Positions 25,797 to 34,340 of a stretch of 64,000 nt of DNA are shown piece by piece. How positions within the stretch are numbered: the stretch's first letter is position 1; every line of letters starts with the position of its first letter. The notes beneath the pieces are model-generated. The model was not told the DNA's origin, searched no databases, and saw nothing but the letters and a program-made list of their open reading frames with translations. A program made the translations under genes and the position numbers. The DNA is from Planctomycetota bacterium (GTDB lineage: Bacteria; Planctomycetota; UBA8742; UBA2392): NCBI GenBank assembly GCA_016722065.1, contig JADKGX010000001.1, positions 2,418,001 to 2,482,000 on the forward strand, in the 5' to 3' direction.

Positions 25797-25886
25797 GCCT
25801 GCCTCAAGGCACCTTACCATACGCAGCGGCAAGCCCGGGGCCTATGGTCTTGTGGCGAGGTGTGGCCGCGCCGCTATAACTGAACC

Positions 25887-27053
25887 ATGCCCGAGATTCT
25901 GGACCAGCTGCAACGCGTGGCGCTGTTCCCGGCCCTGGGGCAGATGACCTATCTGAACACCGCCTGGCGGGGCCCGATCAGCCGCCCCGCCGCCGACGCA
26001 GCCAAGCGCTACATTGACGACCTGGCCCTGCGCGGCGTTACCGCCTTTGAAGACTGGCAGCATACCTGGTACGCCACGCGCGAGGCCTTTGCGGCCTTTG
26101 TGGGCGCCCGCACCGATGAAATCCAGTTTCTGCCCAATGCCACAGAGGCCTTTGCACGCATTGCGCTGGGGCTGGATTGGCAGCCCGGCGACCACGTGGT
26201 GGTGCCCGGCCGCGATTACCCGGGCGTGGCCCGCGCCCTGAACGACCTGGCCCGGCGCGGCGTGCAGGTGGCCAATGTGCCCACGCGAGCCGATGGCAGC
26301 GTGCCTGCCCAAGACCTGCTGGATGCGATTGTGCCGCGCACCCGGCTGGTGGCGGCCAGCCACGTCGACTTTCGCACCGGCTATCGCATCGATGCCGCGG
26401 TGCTGAGTGCCGGCTGCCGCGCGCGCGGTGTGCTGTGTGCGCTGGACATGGTGCAAAGCATTGGCTGCGTGGCCGTGGACCTGCGCGCAGCGGGGCCGGA
26501 TTTTGCCACCTTTGCCGGCCGCAAGTGGCTCAATGGCCTGGACACGCTGGCCGCGCTGTATGTGCGCACGGAATCGCTGCCGGCGCTGACCCCGCATACC
26601 CAGGGTACCTACAGCGTGCCCCGACCCTATGATTTCGAACACCCCGACCAGCCCCTGGCCCCGGGTGCGCAGCGCTTTCAACTGGGCGCGCCTTCCATGC
26701 CCCAGGTGTATGCCCTGCAGGCTGCATTGAAGCTGCAAGCAGATGTCGGTCCTGCGCGTATCTTGGCCCGGGTGACCGAACTGGCATCCGAACTTCGCGC
26801 CGCCGCCGCTGATGCTGGCTTTGCCGTGATTGGCAACGACTGGCCGGCCCAGAACCAAAGCGGCATCGTGACTTTGCGCCGGCAAGGCAAACTGGCAGAG
26901 GCCGAAGGCGTGGACACGCTGGGCGCCAGGCTGGCCGCGGCCAAAGTTGCCGCTAGCGCGCGACAGGGCATTTTACGCGTGTCGCCGCACTTCTATAACA
27001 ACAGCGCGGACCTTCAGCGCCTGCTGCAGGTTCTGGGGCAAGTTGACGGCTAA
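25887..27053 (+). CDS. Class V aminotransferase
   Basis: A 388-residue PLP-dependent enzyme of fold type I, class V (cysteine desulfurase/isopenicillin epimerase-like). The PLP lysine is in FAGRKWLNG, preceded by the cofactor aspartate in ALDMVQSIGC, and NATEA supplies the phosphate-binding region. It lacks an obvious desulfurase active-site cysteine loop, so transamination or epimerisation is as likely as sulfur transfer. It is in tandem with glyA, 64 bases apart, and may share its promoter. The substrate is unknown. Confidence 0.88.
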   Translation: MPEILDQLQRVALFPALGQMTYLNTAWRGPISRPAADAAKRYIDDLALRGVTAFEDWQHTWYATREAFAAFVGARTDEIQFLPNATEAFARIALGLDWQPGDHVVVPGRDYPGVARALNDLARRGVQVANVPTRADGSVPAQDLLDAIVPRTRLVAASHVDFRTGYRIDAAVLSAGCRARGVLCALDMVQSIGCVAVDLRAAGPDFATFAGRKWLNGLDTLAALYVRTESLPALTPHTQGTYSVPRPYDFEHPDQPLAPGAQRFQLGAPSMPQVYALQAALKLQADVGPARILARVTELASELRAAAADAGFAVIGNDWPAQNQSGIVTLRRQGKLAEAEGVDTLGARLAAAKVAASARQGILRVSPHFYNNSADLQRLLQVLGQVDG

Positions 27054-27117
27054 CGGTTGACGCTCAACGTGGCAGCAATGTCTTTCAACCGTCAGCCAGC
27101 AACGGGCGCTATCTTCC

Positions 27118-28332
27118 ATGCAGACCATCGACCAGTTGATTTCCAGCGAGCGGCAGCGCCAGACCCACAGCGTCAACCTGATTGCCAGCGAGAACTACGT
27201 CAGCGAGTACGTGCTGCGCATGCTGGGCACAGTGTTCACCAACAAGTATGCCGAGGGCTACCCCGGCAAACGCTGGTATGGGGGCTGCGAGTTCACAGAC
27301 GTCATTGAACAACACGCGATTGACCTGGCCAAAGCACTGTTCAAGGCCGAACACGCCAACGTGCAGCCCCACAGCGGCACCCAAGCCAACCTGGCGGCCT
27401 ATCTGGGCATCATCAAGCCCGGCGACAAAGTGCTGGCCTTTCGCCTGGAGCACGGCGGGCACCTGAGCCACGGCGCGCCCTTCAACGCCAGTGGCAAGTA
27501 CTACAAGTTCATTCACTATGGCGTGCGCAAGGAAGACGGCTTGATTGACGAAGCCGAGTACGCCCGCCTGCTGAAGGAGAACCCGGATATCAAGCTGGTC
27601 GTTACCGGTGCCAGTTCCTACCCGCGGGCGATTCCCTTTGCGCGCATGGCCGCTTTGGCCCGCGAACACGGCGCCCTGTTCATGGCCGACATCGCGCACA
27701 TCAGTGGCCTGGTGGCTGCCGGCGAACACGAAAGCCCGGTGCCCGTCAGCGACGTGGTAACCATGAGCACGCACAAAACCATTCGCGGCCCGCGCGGCGG
27801 GCTGATCTTGAGCAAGTCCAGTCTCGCCAGCAAGATTGACCGGGCCGTGTTTCCGGGCTGCCAGGGCGGCCCGCTGGTGCACGTGATTGCAGGCAAGGCT
27901 GCGATGCTGGAAGAAGCCACCCGGCCCGATTTCAAAAAGTACACAAAGCAGGTCATCGCCAACGCAAAGGCCATGGCCGCGGCCTTTACGGCCATCAACG
28001 CCAAGCGCTATCGCGTGCTGACCGGCGGCACCGACAACCACATGGTGATGGTCGATGTAACGGGCACCGGCAAGAACGGCCTGGAAGTGGAAAAGCTGCT
28101 AGGCGAGCAGCACCTGTACGTGAATAAGAATTTCATCCCCTATGACCCGCGCCCGAACACAGAAACCAGCGGCATTCGCGTGGGCGCACCAATGATCACG
28201 ACCCTGGGCGCCGTGGAAGCAGACATGCGCAAGGTAGTCGAACTGATCGACAAGGCCCTTAGCGGCGAAAACGTAAGCCAGCAGGTGCAGGCGATGATGC
28301 AAGACCTGACCAGCCGCAAACAAGCAGGCTAA
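27118..28332 (+). CDS. glyA: Serine hydroxymethyltransferase
   Basis: GlyA interconverts serine and glycine, loading one-carbon units onto tetrahydrofolate. The PLP lysine is in the conserved STHKTIRGPRGG. Other hallmark blocks are NLIASENYVSEYVLRMLGT (residues 20-38), NKYAEGYPGKRWYGG, NVQPHSGTQANLAAY and GGTDNHMVMVDV. Its 404 residues fit the bacterial form. It is followed by an array of tandem hairpins and then by a convergent FHA gene. Confidence 0.97.
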   Translation: MQTIDQLISSERQRQTHSVNLIASENYVSEYVLRMLGTVFTNKYAEGYPGKRWYGGCEFTDVIEQHAIDLAKALFKAEHANVQPHSGTQANLAAYLGIIKPGDKVLAFRLEHGGHLSHGAPFNASGKYYKFIHYGVRKEDGLIDEAEYARLLKENPDIKLVVTGASSYPRAIPFARMAALAREHGALFMADIAHISGLVAAGEHESPVPVSDVVTMSTHKTIRGPRGGLILSKSSLASKIDRAVFPGCQGGPLVHVIAGKAAMLEEATRPDFKKYTKQVIANAKAMAAAFTAINAKRYRVLTGGTDNHMVMVDVTGTGKNGLEVEKLLGEQHLYVNKNFIPYDPRPNTETSGIRVGAPMITTLGAVEADMRKVVELIDKALSGENVSQQVQAMMQDLTSRKQAG

Positions 28333-28562
28333 AGCACCAGCCCGGCCAACACAGCAAGCTTCGTAGCGCCCGCACGGTTGCGGGGCGACTTGAGGGCTTT
28401 TGCCCGGGGCTCCTGCAACACGGTCTTCGAACGTCGGCCGGGCGCCATTGCCGGTTTGCTGTAGACCAGGCTTGTAAGCCTTTGGCCGACAGGCTGGGCC
28501 GGGGGCGGCCGTGTCACTTTGAAACGCACTCTTCTCTTTACATGCATGCCGAGGTTGCCGTC
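28333..28562. other. Intergenic region after glyA with no gene recognised
   Basis: About 230 bases between the glyA stop and the hairpin array. Short open frames occur on both strands, but none has family resemblance or a ribosome site. Confidence 0.5.
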
Positions 28563-28730
28563 GCCCCCAGCCTTGCGGCTGGGGCTGAAGTGCAAAGCAA
28601 CTGGAACGTGCGGCCCCCAGCCTTGCGGCTGGGGCTGAAGTGCAATGCAACTGGAACGTGCGGCCCCCAGCCTTGTGGCTGGGGCTGAAGTGTAATGCAA
28701 CTGGAACGTGCGGCCCCCAGCCTTGTGGCT
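28563..28730. repeat. Tandem 50-bp repeat array, 3.4 copies, each with an 8-bp hairpin
   Basis: Units begin at 28563, 28613, 28663 and 28713 (the last one partial, about 18 bases). Each unit opens with CCCCAGCC-TTGC-GGCTGGGG, a perfect 8-bp stem with a tetraloop (TTGC in units 1-2, TTGT in 3-4), then TGAAGTGCAAAGCAACTGGA and ACGTGCG. Units 1 and 2 differ at one base, unit 3 at two more. The array sits in the 416-base gap between the convergent glyA and FHA genes. It may terminate both transcripts, or be a REP-like or expanding minisatellite. No T-run follows the stems. Confidence 0.9.
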
Positions 28731-28748
28731 CGGGCGGGTTGGTTCTCG

Positions 28749-29195
28749 CTAGGACCGGCGTTTTACACTGATCTTGGGCGGGGTTTTTACGGGCGTGCGT
28801 ACGAATTCCATGCGGAACGTTTCGTTGGTGCCCAGGCGCAGTTCCATCGGGCCTTTGTGCAGGCCAATGATCTGGTCGCGGCCTTCGACTTTCTTTCCGT
28901 TCAGGAACGTGCCGTGCTTGGACAGGTCCTGAATGAAAATCGTCTTGGCAGCCGTGAACTCGATTTTCAGGTGCTTGCCGCTGACTGTCAGCAGGTGTTC
29001 CTGTTTGCCGCCGCTGCCCTTGAAGGGCTTTTTTTCGCTGGCCTGCTCTGAGGGCGCCTCTTTGGCATCCAGCCGGAAGTTGCAATCGCGCGAGCGCCCA
29101 ATCACCGCCACGCCTCCCTCCTCAATCGAGAACTCCTTGCCCGTGGACAGGCCAGCGATACCAGTCAGGCGGATGCTCAGCAGTTCACTTGGCAT
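28749..29195 (-). CDS. FHA-domain protein
   Basis: A 148-residue protein that is essentially one forkhead-associated domain. Phosphothreonine-binding residues are in VIGRSRDCNFRL, VSGKHLKIEF and DLSKHGTFLNGKKV, which match the FHA GR, SxxH and NG signatures. A Lys/Ser-rich linker (about residues 46-64) interrupts the usual spacing between the first two motifs. It should bind a phosphothreonine partner of a Ser/Thr kinase, none of which is in the window. It starts 43 bases after yebC, so the two may be co-transcribed. Confidence 0.88.
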   Translation of the reverse strand: MPSELLSIRLTGIAGLSTGKEFSIEEGGVAVIGRSRDCNFRLDAKEAPSEQASEKKPFKGSGGKQEHLLTVSGKHLKIEFTAAKTIFIQDLSKHGTFLNGKKVEGRDQIIGLHKGPMELRLGTNETFRMEFVRTPVKTPPKISVKRRS

Positions 29196-29238
29196 GTTGG
29201 GTGCATTCCCGGTGTTTGTGGCGATGCGGCCAGCAGAA

Positions 29239-29991
29239 TTATGACTCGGCCAGTTGTTTCAGGAAGGACTCCGGCGGTTCGTGGTTGGTGTAAATGTTCT
29301 GGACATCGTTGTTGTCATCCAGGGCATCCAGCAGCTTCTGCACCTTGACGGCGGTTTCGTGGTCAATGGCGTTGAAGGCGCTGGGCACATAGGCCAACTC
29401 GGCGGATTCGGTGATGATCGATTGTTTCTCGAGTGCCTTCTTGACGTGTTCAAACTCGGCCGCGCCGGTGGTGACGGTGTAGAATTCTTCGTCGCTTTGC
29501 AGGTCTTCGGCGCCGGCGCCAACCACCAGGTCAAACAGGGCTTCTTCGGGGGCTTTGTCTTTGCGGATTACGATAATGCCCTTGCGTGAAAACGTGTGCA
29601 TCACGCTGCCCTGGGCACCAAAGCTGCCGCCGTTCTTGTCAAAGATGTGCTTGATGTCGGGCGCGGTGCGGTTGCGGTTGTCGGTCAGGCATTCAATCAC
29701 CATCGCCACGCCGCCGGGGCCGTAACCTTCATAGACCAGCTCGACGGTTTCCGGGCCTTGCAGTTCCCCGGTACCGCGCTTGATGGCGCGGTCAATGTTG
29801 TCGCCGGGCAGGTTGACTTTCTTGGCGTCGTGCACGGCCATGGCCAGGCGCGGGTTGCCCTTGATATCGCCGCCGCCCAGGCGCGCGGCCACGATGATGG
29901 CGTGGCTGGCTTTGCTCCAGGCCTTGCCGCGTTTCTTGTCGCTTGCGGCCTTGCGGTGCTTGATGTTGGCCCACTTGGAATGTCCGGCCAT
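29239..29991 (-). CDS. YebC/PmpR family DNA-binding regulator or translation factor
   Basis: A 250-residue YebC-family protein with the family start MAGHSKWANIKHRKAASDKK and KGNPRLAMAVHDAKKVNLP. The ATG at 29991 is chosen because it begins this conserved stretch; the upstream frame adds 27 unrelated residues. YebC family members act as transcription regulators in some species and as translation elongation aids at proline-rich stalls in others; which applies here cannot be told. Downstream is the FHA gene. The gene is divergent from trmB, 147 bases apart. Confidence 0.94.
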   Translation of the reverse strand: MAGHSKWANIKHRKAASDKKRGKAWSKASHAIIVAARLGGGDIKGNPRLAMAVHDAKKVNLPGDNIDRAIKRGTGELQGPETVELVYEGYGPGGVAMVIECLTDNRNRTAPDIKHIFDKNGGSFGAQGSVMHTFSRKGIIVIRKDKAPEEALFDLVVGAGAEDLQSDEEFYTVTTGAAEFEHVKKALEKQSIITESAELAYVPSAFNAIDHETAVKVQKLLDALDDNNDVQNIYTNHEPPESFLKQLAES

Positions 29992-30138
29992 GTTGGTCTC
30001 CGGGTGCAGTATAGCAGTCTCTACTCGTGAGTCGGGCAAGCTAAGGACTAGGCGGCCTGTCTGGAATAGCAAATCCGCAATCCGCTGGCGGCCTATGCCC
30101 CATTTACCTTTGCTGGGTTTTCATTATCACCACGACCC

Positions 30139-30762
30139 ATGGGCGCAGCCGTTGATATCGGGCCGGTCACACTGGAAGCAATTGCCAACGACGCCACGCG
30201 CCGTTACGACCTGCGCGCGGTGTTCGGCAACGACCGGCCAATTGAGCTGGAACTGGGCATCGGCAAGGGTCGCTTTCTGATCCAGAACGCCACAGACCGC
30301 CAGGACGTCAACTTTGTGGGCGTGGAATGGGCCAGCCGCTATTACCGCCTGGTGGCCGAACGCGCGGCCAAGCGCGGCCTGCCCAACGTGCGCCTGATTC
30401 GCGATGACGCCGCCCACGTGGTGCGCGACACGATTGCCGACGACACGATCGCCGTGCTGCATGTCTATTTTCCGGACCCGTGGCCCAAATCCAGGCACCT
30501 CAAGCGCCGCTTGATCCAGCCACCCTTTGCGCGCCAGGCCGCGCGCGTGCTTCACGACGGCGGGCTGGTCAAGCTTGGCACTGATCACCCCGACTACGCC
30601 CAACAAATGGAAGAAGTGTTTCTGGCCGATGCCGACTTTGAGCCGGTGTTTCGCGCCGTAGGCCCGGAGGCGCCGGTGGGTGTGACCAACTGGGAGACCA
30701 AATTCCGCGCCCAGGGCCGAACTATCCACAAGTTCGAATTCCGGCGAAAGCCGCGCCGCTAA
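30139..30762 (+). CDS. trmB: tRNA (guanine-N7-)-methyltransferase TrmB
   Basis: A 207-residue SAM-dependent enzyme methylating G46 of tRNA. The SAM site ELELGIGKGRFL and the family hallmark YFPDPWPKSRHLKRRL, with its catalytic Asp, are intact. ATG 30139 gives the usual bacterial length, with a 20-residue variable N-terminal part. It is a single-gene unit. Confidence 0.95.
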   Translation: MGAAVDIGPVTLEAIANDATRRYDLRAVFGNDRPIELELGIGKGRFLIQNATDRQDVNFVGVEWASRYYRLVAERAAKRGLPNVRLIRDDAAHVVRDTIADDTIAVLHVYFPDPWPKSRHLKRRLIQPPFARQAARVLHDGGLVKLGTDHPDYAQQMEEVFLADADFEPVFRAVGPEAPVGVTNWETKFRAQGRTIHKFEFRRKPRR

Positions 30763-30913
30763 AGCCGATTCGCATTACCGGACATTGACAGTGAACATAC
30801 CATGCGTTGCATTGCCGGCCCGTACTTGCAAGAATAGCCCGGCTTGAGCCCCTGTTGTAAACGTCACGCCGCGCGTAGTCGGCGTTGAAGAACATCCCCG
30901 TCGGGAGAGTTGG

Positions 30914-32023
30914 ATGCGCTGGACCATTCCGGCCTTGCTGGTCGTTTTCGCGTTGCTGGCCACAGGCTGCCAGGACAACGAAGCACGTCTTCAGAACCAG
31001 AAGCTGCAATCTGAACTGGATGCCCTGAAGGCCAAAGACACCAAGATGGACCCGTTGCAGCAACTGCTTGCCGCCAAACTGGCCGAAGGCAGCGGCGGCG
31101 GCAGCGACGCCACGGACCGCAAGCTGAACGCCCTGGCCGAAGACCTGCGCGCGGGCAACGACGCCTTGAAGAAGGAACTGGCCGCCAACAACGACGCCCA
31201 GAAGAAGCGTGTCGAGGAATTGGACGACCGCCTGAAGAAAATTGCCAATCTGGAAGCCACCATCACCACGCTCAAGTCCACCATTGAAGGCCTGGACGGC
31301 AAGGTCAAGGGCGGTAACCCCGAAGACGTGTTGAAGCTGCAGAAAGAAGTGCTGCAAAAGGACGCCGCACTGGCCCAGGAAAAAGTCGCCCGCGAAGCCG
31401 CCGAGGCCAAGCTGGCCACCGCCCAGCTGGACCTGAAGGCAGCGCAAGATGCCGCAAAGGCCCTGCAGGACCAGAAGACCGGTCTGGAAGGCGCCGACAT
31501 CAGCAAGCACCCGATGTATCAGGCCGCGCTGAAGGAGATTCGCGAGCTGAAGGTTGAAATCGAAAAGATGAAGGGCGACATCAAGAACCTGGATGACGCC
31601 AAGCGCGCCGCCGACGCCGAACTGGCCCGGCTGCGCGGGGAAACGCCCAAGGGCGAAACCCCGGCCGTAGACACCAAGAAATACGATTTCACGGGCACGG
31701 TCGTTTCCGTGGCTGGTGGCACCCGCCCCGGCGCGCCCAGCAACCTGCTGTTGAAGCTGGACAGCGGCCTGATTCCACCCCTGGGCACAGTCATGACCGT
31801 TCTGGACGCCAAGGGCCAACTGGTGTGCACCGTCAAGGTGATTCGCCACTACCACCAGAGTGACGACCCGGAAAAGCCGGTCGAGGAAATCGGCTGCGCC
31901 ACAGTTGACGAAAAAGCCACGCGCCCGGTGACCAAAAGTGACACGGTGGTCTGGATCAAGACTGCCGCCGACGCCCTGCCCAAGAAGGAAGACGACAAGG
32001 GCGGCGCAGCGGGCGGAAACTAG
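30914..32023 (+). CDS. Coiled-coil lipoprotein with an unrecognised C-terminal domain
   Basis: A 369-residue lipoprotein: signal peptide ending in the lipobox LATGC, so Cys19 should be lipidated. A long heptad-rich coiled coil spans about residues 20-250, with an Ala/Lys/Glu/Asp/Leu bias and sections separated by a Gly/Ser-rich linker at about 60. The C-terminal 110 residues (from YDFTGTVVSVAGGTRPGAPS) look like a compact beta-rich domain that I do not recognise, ending with a short Lys/Asp/Gly tail. It may act as a spacer between the membrane and peptidoglycan or an outer layer. A ribosome site GGGAGAG precedes the ATG. Confidence 0.85.
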   Translation: MRWTIPALLVVFALLATGCQDNEARLQNQKLQSELDALKAKDTKMDPLQQLLAAKLAEGSGGGSDATDRKLNALAEDLRAGNDALKKELAANNDAQKKRVEELDDRLKKIANLEATITTLKSTIEGLDGKVKGGNPEDVLKLQKEVLQKDAALAQEKVAREAAEAKLATAQLDLKAAQDAAKALQDQKTGLEGADISKHPMYQAALKEIRELKVEIEKMKGDIKNLDDAKRAADAELARLRGETPKGETPAVDTKKYDFTGTVVSVAGGTRPGAPSNLLLKLDSGLIPPLGTVMTVLDAKGQLVCTVKVIRHYHQSDDPEKPVEEIGCATVDEKATRPVTKSDTVVWIKTAADALPKKEDDKGGAAGGN

Positions 32024-32153
32024 GCGGAAACAAGGCCGAAACCGGCTGACGGAACCGTACTAAGGGCGGGGGCAAACTGGCCGAAAATGGCCTGTGTGCC
32101 CTCGCCCGGTTCAATTATGCTGGCCGGGGTCGGTTGCATCACTGGAGACGCGC

Positions 32154-34289
32154 ATGAGATTTGCTGCCACGCTTGTCGCCCTGCTGGCCGTTGCGCTGGC
32201 CCTTCCGCTGGCTGCACAGGATGGCCCGCAACAGAAGGCCGAGCAACTTCTGGACCGTGTCAGCAAACGCCCCGAAAAAGCCTGGGACTACGCCTATTCC
32301 CTGCGCAACCTGACCAAAGGCGAAGACGCAGCCAAGGTCACGCCCGTTTTGGAAAAAGGCCTGGAAAGCGACAGCGAATCCGTGCGCCTGGTGTGTGTGC
32401 GCATGCTGTTTCTGACCGGCGGCGCCGATCTGGCCACCGAAACGCTGGGCAAGCTGCTGGCCAGCGAAAACGACACGATTGTCGAATCGGCCGCGATCCT
32501 GATTGCCGACGAAGCCCCCGACGACCAGGACCTGGCCGACAAGGTCAATGACTGCTGGCAGGCTTCCGCCAAGCGCAGTGCCGGTGTTCGCGTGGCGTTG
32601 TGCGAGGCCCTGTTTGCCCTAAAGGGCGAGCAACTGCCCCTGGACCAGCTGCGCGAATACACCGGCAGCGCCGACCACGAATTGGTTGCCCGTGCCGCGC
32701 TGGCGCTGTCTGACCTTGGTCAATCGGCAAGCGTCGATGGCCGCATGGCAAGCCTGGCGCGCGAACCCGGCGACCTGGGCCGCCTGGCGCGGCTGGGCCG
32801 CGACGTGATCAAAATTGATCAGGCTGTAGAGGACCACAAATCAGGCGCCGCGGCTGCAGCCCCCGAAGGCATTGTCGTGGCGGCGATTCGCGTGATCCGC
32901 AAGCATTACGTCGTGGACAGCTTCTACTACGGTGAAAAGCAGCAAGCTCTGACGCCCGAAAACATGGTCGATAACACCTGCCGGGCCATGAGCACTGCCT
33001 TTGACCGTTACGGCGCCTACATGACCCGCGCCGAAATCGACGAAATGAACGAAGACCAGGAAGGCCGCTATGTCGGCATTGGCGCCCACGTGGCCCAGGG
33101 CGAAGACAACATCATTTACATCACCCAGCCGATCTATGAGGGCCCGGCCTACAAGGCCGGCATTCGCACCGGGGACAAGCTGGTGGGCATCAACGGCCCC
33201 GACGACAAGCGCGTCGACCTGACAAAGGTAAGCCTGGACGATGGCGTGAAGCTGGTGCGCGGGCCAGAAGGCAGCACGGTCAAGCTGTTCGTCATGCGCC
33301 GCGGCGTGGAAAAAGAACTCACGTTCGAGATCAAGCGCGAAGTGGTGAAGGTGGATACCGCGCTGGAAGAAATGCTGCCGGGCAAAGTGGGCTATGTGCG
33401 CCTGACACGCTTTGGCGCCAACAGCGGCAAGGATATGAAGGAATCGCTGGCCAACTTGCGCCAGCAGGGCATGGAACAGTTGATTCTCGACCTGCGTGGC
33501 AACCCCGGCGGTCAGTTGTCGGCGGTGGTCGAAATCGCGGACCTGTTTTTGGCCCGGGGCAAGATCATCAGCAGCACGGGCGGCCGCTTCGGGGAATGGA
33601 AGGGCATGCAGGACCCGATTCGCAGCAAAGGCGGGGCCTATCTGGAGACGCCGTTGGTGGTGCTGATCGACGGCGACAGCGCCAGCGGCAGTGAAATGCT
33701 TTCGGGGGCCTTGAAGGATAACAACCGGGCCCTGGTCATCGGGCGCAACAGCTTTGGCAAGGGCATTGGCCAAAGCTTCTACAGCGTGGAAAAAAGCAGC
33801 AACACCCGCGTGCTCAAGACCACCGTGTTTTCCTATTACCTGCCCAGCGGCATCACCATTGACCGCCACGCCGGTGTGGGTGGTGTCAGCCCTGAAATCG
33901 TCATCGACGCCCAGTATCTGGAAAGCTGGCAGGTCTATGCGATCGACAAGCTGCGCAAATCGACCAAGCTGGACGACTACCTCGACGTTCACTATCGCGG
34001 CGAAGGTAAGGCCTCAATGATGAAGCTTGCTGCCTACGATGGCCTGCAAACCGCCAACTGGCCCGGGTTTGAGGAATTCTACACCGGCCTGGCCACGCGC
34101 CTGTCGCGCGACGACGTGCGGCGCGAACTGCGCTTTGCCCTGCGCACCCGCGTCAGCGACGACCGCGGCGCGGAGTTCACCCAGAATTTTCAGGAAGACC
34201 CGGCCATTCTGCGGGGGGTGAAGGAGCTGTACGCCCGGGCCGGCAAAGACGCCAACGCCCTGCCGGAATACAAAGCCGTCATGAAGTAA
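32154..34289 (+). CDS. Secreted S41 carboxy-terminal processing protease with an N-terminal helical-repeat domain
   Basis: A 711-residue exported protease. Signal peptide MRFAATLVALLAVALALPLA. Residues about 30-220 contain repeated alpha-helical pairs of HEAT/ARM type (LVCVRMLFLTGGADLATETL, LVARAALALSDLGQ). A PDZ domain follows at about residues 310-400 (YVGIGAHVAQGEDN, AYKAGIRTGDKLVGINGPDD). The S41 core has the Ser/Lys dyad: Ser511 in GDSASGSEML and Lys536 in SFGKGIGQ, spaced 25 residues as in Tsp/CtpA. ATG 32154 is preferred over the upstream 32094 because TGGAGACG provides a ribosome site and the signal peptide starts there. Confidence 0.92.
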   Translation: MRFAATLVALLAVALALPLAAQDGPQQKAEQLLDRVSKRPEKAWDYAYSLRNLTKGEDAAKVTPVLEKGLESDSESVRLVCVRMLFLTGGADLATETLGKLLASENDTIVESAAILIADEAPDDQDLADKVNDCWQASAKRSAGVRVALCEALFALKGEQLPLDQLREYTGSADHELVARAALALSDLGQSASVDGRMASLAREPGDLGRLARLGRDVIKIDQAVEDHKSGAAAAAPEGIVVAAIRVIRKHYVVDSFYYGEKQQALTPENMVDNTCRAMSTAFDRYGAYMTRAEIDEMNEDQEGRYVGIGAHVAQGEDNIIYITQPIYEGPAYKAGIRTGDKLVGINGPDDKRVDLTKVSLDDGVKLVRGPEGSTVKLFVMRRGVEKELTFEIKREVVKVDTALEEMLPGKVGYVRLTRFGANSGKDMKESLANLRQQGMEQLILDLRGNPGGQLSAVVEIADLFLARGKIISSTGGRFGEWKGMQDPIRSKGGAYLETPLVVLIDGDSASGSEMLSGALKDNNRALVIGRNSFGKGIGQSFYSVEKSSNTRVLKTTVFSYYLPSGITIDRHAGVGGVSPEIVIDAQYLESWQVYAIDKLRKSTKLDDYLDVHYRGEGKASMMKLAAYDGLQTANWPGFEEFYTGLATRLSRDDVRRELRFALRTRVSDDRGAEFTQNFQEDPAILRGVKELYARAGKDANALPEYKAVMK

Positions 34290-34306
34290 GCCTCGGCCTG
34301 CAGAAC

Positions 34307-34334
34307 AACCCCCGGCACAGGCCGGGGGTTTTTG
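34307..34334. terminator. Bidirectional rho-independent terminator after the S41 protease
   Basis: CCCCCGGC (34309-34316) pairs with GCCGGGGG (34321-34328), loop ACAG, followed by TTTTTG and preceded by AACAA on the other side. It lies between the S41 gene and the convergent dioxygenase gene and may stop both. Confidence 0.9.
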
Positions 34335-34340
34335 TTGGAG

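Noticed and set aside
28563..28730. The tandem repeats as a CRISPR array
   Set aside because: Units are contiguous 50-bp copies without variable spacers, and no cas gene is present.
30785..30813. A sigma-70 promoter (TTGACA at 30785) upstream of the coiled-coil lipoprotein
   Set aside because: The -10 candidate (TGCATT) fits poorly; single hexamer matches are expected by chance.
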